Positions 59,750 to 64,000 of a DNA stretch of 64,000 nt are shown piece by piece (the stretch's first letter is position 1; each line of letters starts with the position of its first letter). The notes under the pieces were generated by a model. The model saw only the letters and a list, made by a program, of their open reading frames with translations, was not told where the DNA came from and did not search any database. The translations under genes and the position numbers were made by a program. Source of the stretch: Chitinophaga pinensis (GTDB lineage: Bacteria > Bacteroidota > Bacteroidia > Flavobacteriales_D > Crocinitomicaceae); the NCBI GenBank assembly GCA_943324565.2, contig CALPMC020000001.1, positions 1-64,000 on the forward strand, read 5' to 3'.

Positions 59750-61537
59750 TCAGTTATTAAAAATTACTCCGTCTGTAATTCCTCGAATCATTTGATAAAG
59801 TTCTTGTTTGAATAATTGAGGGTCATAATTTCCTTTTTCTATTTGTCGTAATTTAAATTCCCACTGCCCAGTTAATTCTGGGCTTTTGAGTAAATCATTA
59901 GAAATAACATCAATTAATTGCATTCCAGTTTCCGTTGCAATAATGTTCTTTTTTTTACGCTCTATATATTTTCGTTTAAACAGAGTTTCAATAATATTAG
60001 CTCTTGTTGAAGGTCTTCCAATTCCATTTTCCTTCATTAAATCACGCATTTCTTCATTTTCAACCATTTTACCTGCTGTTTCCATAGCACGCAACAATGT
60101 TGCTTCCGTGTAAGGCTTTGGTGGACTCGTTTTACCTTTATGGATGATTGGAACATGCGGGCCTGATTCCCCCTCTGTAAAATGTGGTAAAATCTTTTCT
60201 TCAGCTTCTTTCGCTTTTGCATCTTTTGATTCAGATGAATTTGAAGCTTTCAGGTCTTCGTATACAAATCGCCAGCCTTGTTCAATGATTTGTTTCCCTG
60301 TTGCCTTGAATATAAGGTTGTCAACTTTTCCTAAAACAGTAGTATTTGAAACTTTACATTCTTGATAAAATACCGAGATAAATCTTCGAGTAATCAAATC
60401 ATAAATACGATTTTCATCAGGAGTGATTCCAGAAGGGTGCACTCCTGTTGGAATAATTGCGTGGTGATCCGTGATTTTTTTGTCGTCAAAAATAGTTTTG
60501 GATTTTGGTATTGGATTTTGAAGAACTGAATCAGTAAATCTAGAATAGTCTCGTAGGTTTCCTAAAATCCCAGGTACTTTAGGATGCAAATCTTCGGATA
60601 AATAAGTTGTATCAACTCTAGGATAGGTTACTAGTTTCTTTTCATATAAACTTTGAATATGCTTTAAAGTATCCTCTGCACTGTATGCGTAACGTTTATT
60701 TCCATCAACTTGTAACGATGTTAAATCATACAATCTTGGATTACCTTCTTTTCCTTCTTTTTGTTCAAAGGAAGTAATTTCAAAAGGTTTATCCTTTAAA
60801 TATTCCAATCCTTTTTCAGCCTTTTCTTGCGATTTCAAGCGTTCTATTTGACACAAAAATTCTGTATCACGGTAAATCGTTTTTAACTCCCAATATTCGT
60901 CACTTTTAAAAGCATTGATTTCTTTTTGACGCTGAACGATCATTGCAAGGGTTGGAGTTTGAACCCTCCCTACAGATAAAGTCATTTTATTCTGACCAAA
61001 TTTCCTTGTGTATAATCTTGTTCCATTAATTCCAAGTACCCAATCACCAACAGCTCTTGAATTTCCCGCTGCGAATAAATTATCAAATTCTTTTGAATCC
61101 TTTAATTTATTAAAACCTTCTCTGATTGCTTCTTCTGTCAAAGATGAAATCCATAAACGTTTAATTGGAACTTTACATTTTGCCTTTAATAAAACCCATC
61201 GTTGAATTAACTCTCCTTCTTGACCTGCATCACCACAGTTTATCACTTCCTCTGCCTCAGCCACTAATCTTTTAATAACTTCAAATTGCTTTTTAACGCC
61301 CTGATCATCTTTGATTTTTATTCCAAACTGTTGAGGAATAATAGGCAAATCTTCCAATTTCCAATATTTCCAATTTGGATTGTAATCTTCAGGATCTTTA
61401 AGTGAACACAAATGTCCAAACGTCCATGAAACGCAATATCCATTACCCTCAAAGTATCCGTCGCGCTTTGTACGAGCCCCTAAAATTTCAGCTAAATCTT
61501 TGGCAACACTAGGTTTTTCAGCAATACAGAGTTTCAT
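59750..61537 (-). CDS. topB: DNA topoisomerase III
   Basis: MKLCIAEKPSVAKDLAEILGA, NCGDAGQEGELIQRW, LSVGRVQTPTLAMIV, GIGRPSTRANIIETL. Confidence 0.95.
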   Translation of the reverse strand: MKLCIAEKPSVAKDLAEILGARTKRDGYFEGNGYCVSWTFGHLCSLKDPEDYNPNWKYWKLEDLPIIPQQFGIKIKDDQGVKKQFEVIKRLVAEAEEVINCGDAGQEGELIQRWVLLKAKCKVPIKRLWISSLTEEAIREGFNKLKDSKEFDNLFAAGNSRAVGDWVLGINGTRLYTRKFGQNKMTLSVGRVQTPTLAMIVQRQKEINAFKSDEYWELKTIYRDTEFLCQIERLKSQEKAEKGLEYLKDKPFEITSFEQKEGKEGNPRLYDLTSLQVDGNKRYAYSAEDTLKHIQSLYEKKLVTYPRVDTTYLSEDLHPKVPGILGNLRDYSRFTDSVLQNPIPKSKTIFDDKKITDHHAIIPTGVHPSGITPDENRIYDLITRRFISVFYQECKVSNTTVLGKVDNLIFKATGKQIIEQGWRFVYEDLKASNSSESKDAKAKEAEEKILPHFTEGESGPHVPIIHKGKTSPPKPYTEATLLRAMETAGKMVENEEMRDLMKENGIGRPSTRANIIETLFKRKYIERKKKNIIATETGMQLIDVISNDLLKSPELTGQWEFKLRQIEKGNYDPQLFKQELYQMIRGITDGVIFNN

Positions 61538-61625
61538 AGGTAATTAAAATTCAAGGAGCCAAATTTAGTTCAATTTTAACCTTAAAATTAAATCTCAAAC
61601 TTGATTTTATTAACGAAATAAAAAG

Positions 61626-63668
61626 CTATTTTTTACTCTTAAAAGCCTTTATTCCTTTGCTTAAGAATTTCTTATACTTTTGAATTTCTGGTGTATAGCC
61701 AATAGGTTCTGTTAAATCATTGCCTTCGTGGTCAATTACAACATAAAGTGGTTGTTGGAAACTTTGGTATTTTTCAATTTGTAGTTCCGCCCATTTGTTA
61801 CCTACGTTTTTTATTTGTCGTTTGGCCATTTCTGAATAACGAACTTCATTTGCTGGCAATGGTGTTCTATCATCACAATACAACGAAACAATTACAAATT
61901 TAGATTGAAGCATTGGTCTTATTTCATCATTTGTCCAAACTGAAGATTCAGTTTTACGACAGTTTTGACAGGCATGACCAGTGAAATCTAGTAATATCGG
62001 TAAGTTTTTTTCTTTAGCATAAGCAGATCCTTTTATTAAATCATGGAAAACTAGAATTGAACCATCCCCAACTGGATGCATGTCAGCTGCAAACTTTTCA
62101 TACGTTGAATCTTTAATAACACCTGTCTCCAATCCTCCATTTACAAATCTGAAATTATCTTCTGAGTGTGTTCTTGGTGGTGCAATTCCATCAATGATTT
62201 TCAACGGAGCTCCGAACATTCCTGGAAATAAATAAACTGAAAATGTAAGTGCAAATAATGCAAACATAAAACGAGGTACACTCAATTTCTCTACAGGTGA
62301 ATCATGTGAAAAACGAATTTTACCCAATAAATAAATACCCATCACCAAGAATAATACAAACCAAATTGCCACAAACCACTCTCTTGATAATAAATCCCAA
62401 TGATAAGCTAAATCTACAGCTGATAAGAATTTTAATGCTAAAGCTAATTCAATCAATCCTAAAACAACTTTTACTGAATTCAACCAACCGCCTGACTGAG
62501 GTAAAGAATTTAACCAACCTGGAAAAATTGCAAATAAAGTAAATGGAATTGCTAACGCTAAAGAAAACCCCGTCATTCCAATTGCAGGTGTAATATAAGA
62601 GCCACTTGTTGCAGCTTGAACTAATAAACTTCCTATTATTGGACCTGTGCAAGAAAAAGAAACTAAACCAAGCGTGAAGGCCATAAAGAAAATGCCAATT
62701 AAACCTCCTCTATCCGCTTGTTTATCCATTTTATTTACCCAAGAAGAAGGTAATTGAATCTCAAATGCACCCAAAAATGAAAATGCAAACAATACAAAAA
62801 TTCCAAAGAAAACTAAATTCATCCACATATTTGTTGATAAATCATTTAACCCTAAAGGACCAGTTGCAGCAGTGAAAACAACTCCAAATGTGACATAAAT
62901 TAAAATGATAGAAACACCATAAACTAATGCTTTGAAAATACCTTCTCGTTTCGTTTTGGATTGTTTTGTAAAGAAAGTAACAGTCATTGGAATCATTGGA
63001 AACATGCAAGGAGTAAGTAAAGCTACTAATCCTGCTAGAAATCCTGCTACGAAAATAACTATGTTTGAATCTTTCTCTTTATTAGGCTCTTTTTTAGATT
63101 CTTGTTGAGTAGCTACTGTTTCATTTGAAGAAGTTTTACTAGCTCCTTGGGCTTTTTTGGCTGTATCCTCTAAAGTTTGATTAGTATTAGCAGAAGGTAT
63201 GAAACCTTTAACTTTTAATTTACTTTCATAATCAAATGGTCCAACACATCCATCGTCATTACACAATTGAAAAAAAAGAATTCCAAATTCAACATTAAAT
63301 TCTTCTTTTGTAAGAACTTCTATTTGTTGTTTAAAAATCACTTTTTTCTCAAAAATAAAGGACGTTCCTAAATCATCAACATGTTTAATTGGTTTTCCAA
63401 TTTCAAAAGGTTTTCCAACCAAATTATAGTTTGGTGATTTTTTAAATTCAAATTGTGGCACTAATCCCGTTCCATCAGCTTGAGCTGGATCATGTTTTAA
63501 AGAAAAAATATGATAGGTTTCAGCAATTTTACCTATAAAGACAAGATTCGCGTGAGAATCATCAATTTTTTCAACCGACAGTTGCCATTTTATAAAATCT
63601 TCCATTCCTTGAGAAAAGGATGAAAAAACAAAAGATAAAACAATTAATAAGGAAAGGATTTTTTTCAT
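61626..63668 (-). CDS. dsbD: Protein-disulfide reductase DsbD family / cytochrome c biogenesis TM protein
   Basis: FLAGLVALLTPCMFPMIPMTVTFF; FSCTGPIIGSLLV; thioredoxin-like LLDFTGHACQNCRKTE. Confidence 0.92.
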   Translation of the reverse strand: MKKILSLLIVLSFVFSSFSQGMEDFIKWQLSVEKIDDSHANLVFIGKIAETYHIFSLKHDPAQADGTGLVPQFEFKKSPNYNLVGKPFEIGKPIKHVDDLGTSFIFEKKVIFKQQIEVLTKEEFNVEFGILFFQLCNDDGCVGPFDYESKLKVKGFIPSANTNQTLEDTAKKAQGASKTSSNETVATQQESKKEPNKEKDSNIVIFVAGFLAGLVALLTPCMFPMIPMTVTFFTKQSKTKREGIFKALVYGVSIILIYVTFGVVFTAATGPLGLNDLSTNMWMNLVFFGIFVLFAFSFLGAFEIQLPSSWVNKMDKQADRGGLIGIFFMAFTLGLVSFSCTGPIIGSLLVQAATSGSYITPAIGMTGFSLALAIPFTLFAIFPGWLNSLPQSGGWLNSVKVVLGLIELALALKFLSAVDLAYHWDLLSREWFVAIWFVLFLVMGIYLLGKIRFSHDSPVEKLSVPRFMFALFALTFSVYLFPGMFGAPLKIIDGIAPPRTHSEDNFRFVNGGLETGVIKDSTYEKFAADMHPVGDGSILVFHDLIKGSAYAKEKNLPILLDFTGHACQNCRKTESSVWTNDEIRPMLQSKFVIVSLYCDDRTPLPANEVRYSEMAKRQIKNVGNKWAELQIEKYQSFQQPLYVVIDHEGNDLTEPIGYTPEIQKYKKFLSKGIKAFKSKK

Positions 63669-63675
63669 TGGAGAA

Positions 63676-64000
63676 TTACTTTTTTACTTTTATAGTGAAA
63701 GGGACATCAATCGGAGGAAAGCATTTTACATCGTCACAAACCATGTAAGTTACTTTTCCAGATACGATTGCTTCCTTTTTAATTTTTATTGGTACTTGTG
63801 CTATATATATAATGTCAATTATATATAAATCTGAATCAAAATTTGGATCAAACACTTTTTTTGGAATACTCTTCTCTTCTGCCTTCCCTGAAATTTTATA
63901 CCCTTTTCTTTTTTCTATAGTTAAAGATGTCGGTACAGGTCCAGAACTGTTTTTGTTGTGAATTGAGTAAGTATGCCAAGTAGAATCTATTCTACCATAA
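63676..64000 (-). CDS. Partial CDS, DsbD N-terminal-like domain protein (runs off the window)
   Basis: Minus-strand frame ...KVFDPNFDSDLYIIDIIYIAQVPIKIKKEAIVSGKVTYMVCDDVKCFPPIDVPFTIKVKK*; not in ORF track. Confidence 0.7.
   Translation of the reverse strand, partial: YGRIDSTWHTYSIHNKNSSGPVPTSLTIEKRKGYKISGKAEEKSIPKKVFDPNFDSDLYIIDIIYIAQVPIKIKKEAIVSGKVTYMVCDDVKCFPPIDVPFTIKVKK

Noticed and set aside
1-64000. tRNA, rRNA, CRISPR arrays, intact IS elements
   Set aside because: None recognised by eye; tRNAscan-SE, Infernal and ISfinder searches would be needed to exclude them formally.

Overview
AT-rich chromosomal window consistent with Bacteroidota, probably Flavobacteriales (type IX secretion C-terminal sorting domains, TTG-N19-TAnnTTTG promoters; the lineage is inference). 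Most of it is housekeeping: frr-pyrH-tsf-rpsB-rpsI-rplM, purS/pssA, dnaX, argS, topB, rpsF-rpsR-rplI, nth, dsbD and an nif3-like gene. The main accessory region is a tightly overlapping polysaccharide locus on the + strand (about 25.3-42.1 kb). It encodes a nonulosonic (sialic/legionaminic-type) acid pathway, a flippase, a polymerase, glycosyltransferases and an unusual tail of an asparagine-synthetase-like protein, two ATP-grasp proteins, a DUF354-like protein and a polysaccharide-deacetylase-like protein. Main points for follow-up: (1) dnaX is split into a 371-aa gamma-like ORF and a C-terminal ORF exactly at an A10 homopolymer, suggesting recoding or slippage (or a sequencing indel). (2) A decayed NusG/RfaH-family (UpxY-like) antiterminator sits at the head of the polysaccharide locus and is not in the ORF track; an intrinsic terminator lies about 1 kb downstream. 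(3) An uncharacterised ORF carries D-D-G / P-H-R / S-S motifs resembling bacterial sialyltransferases. (4) The AsnB-like/ATP-grasp module may be a polymer-modification system. (5) A nested three-stem inverted-repeat element lies at 48418-48502. I saw no rRNA, tRNA, CRISPR array or intact transposon. All family assignments are from reading the proteins; no database search was run.
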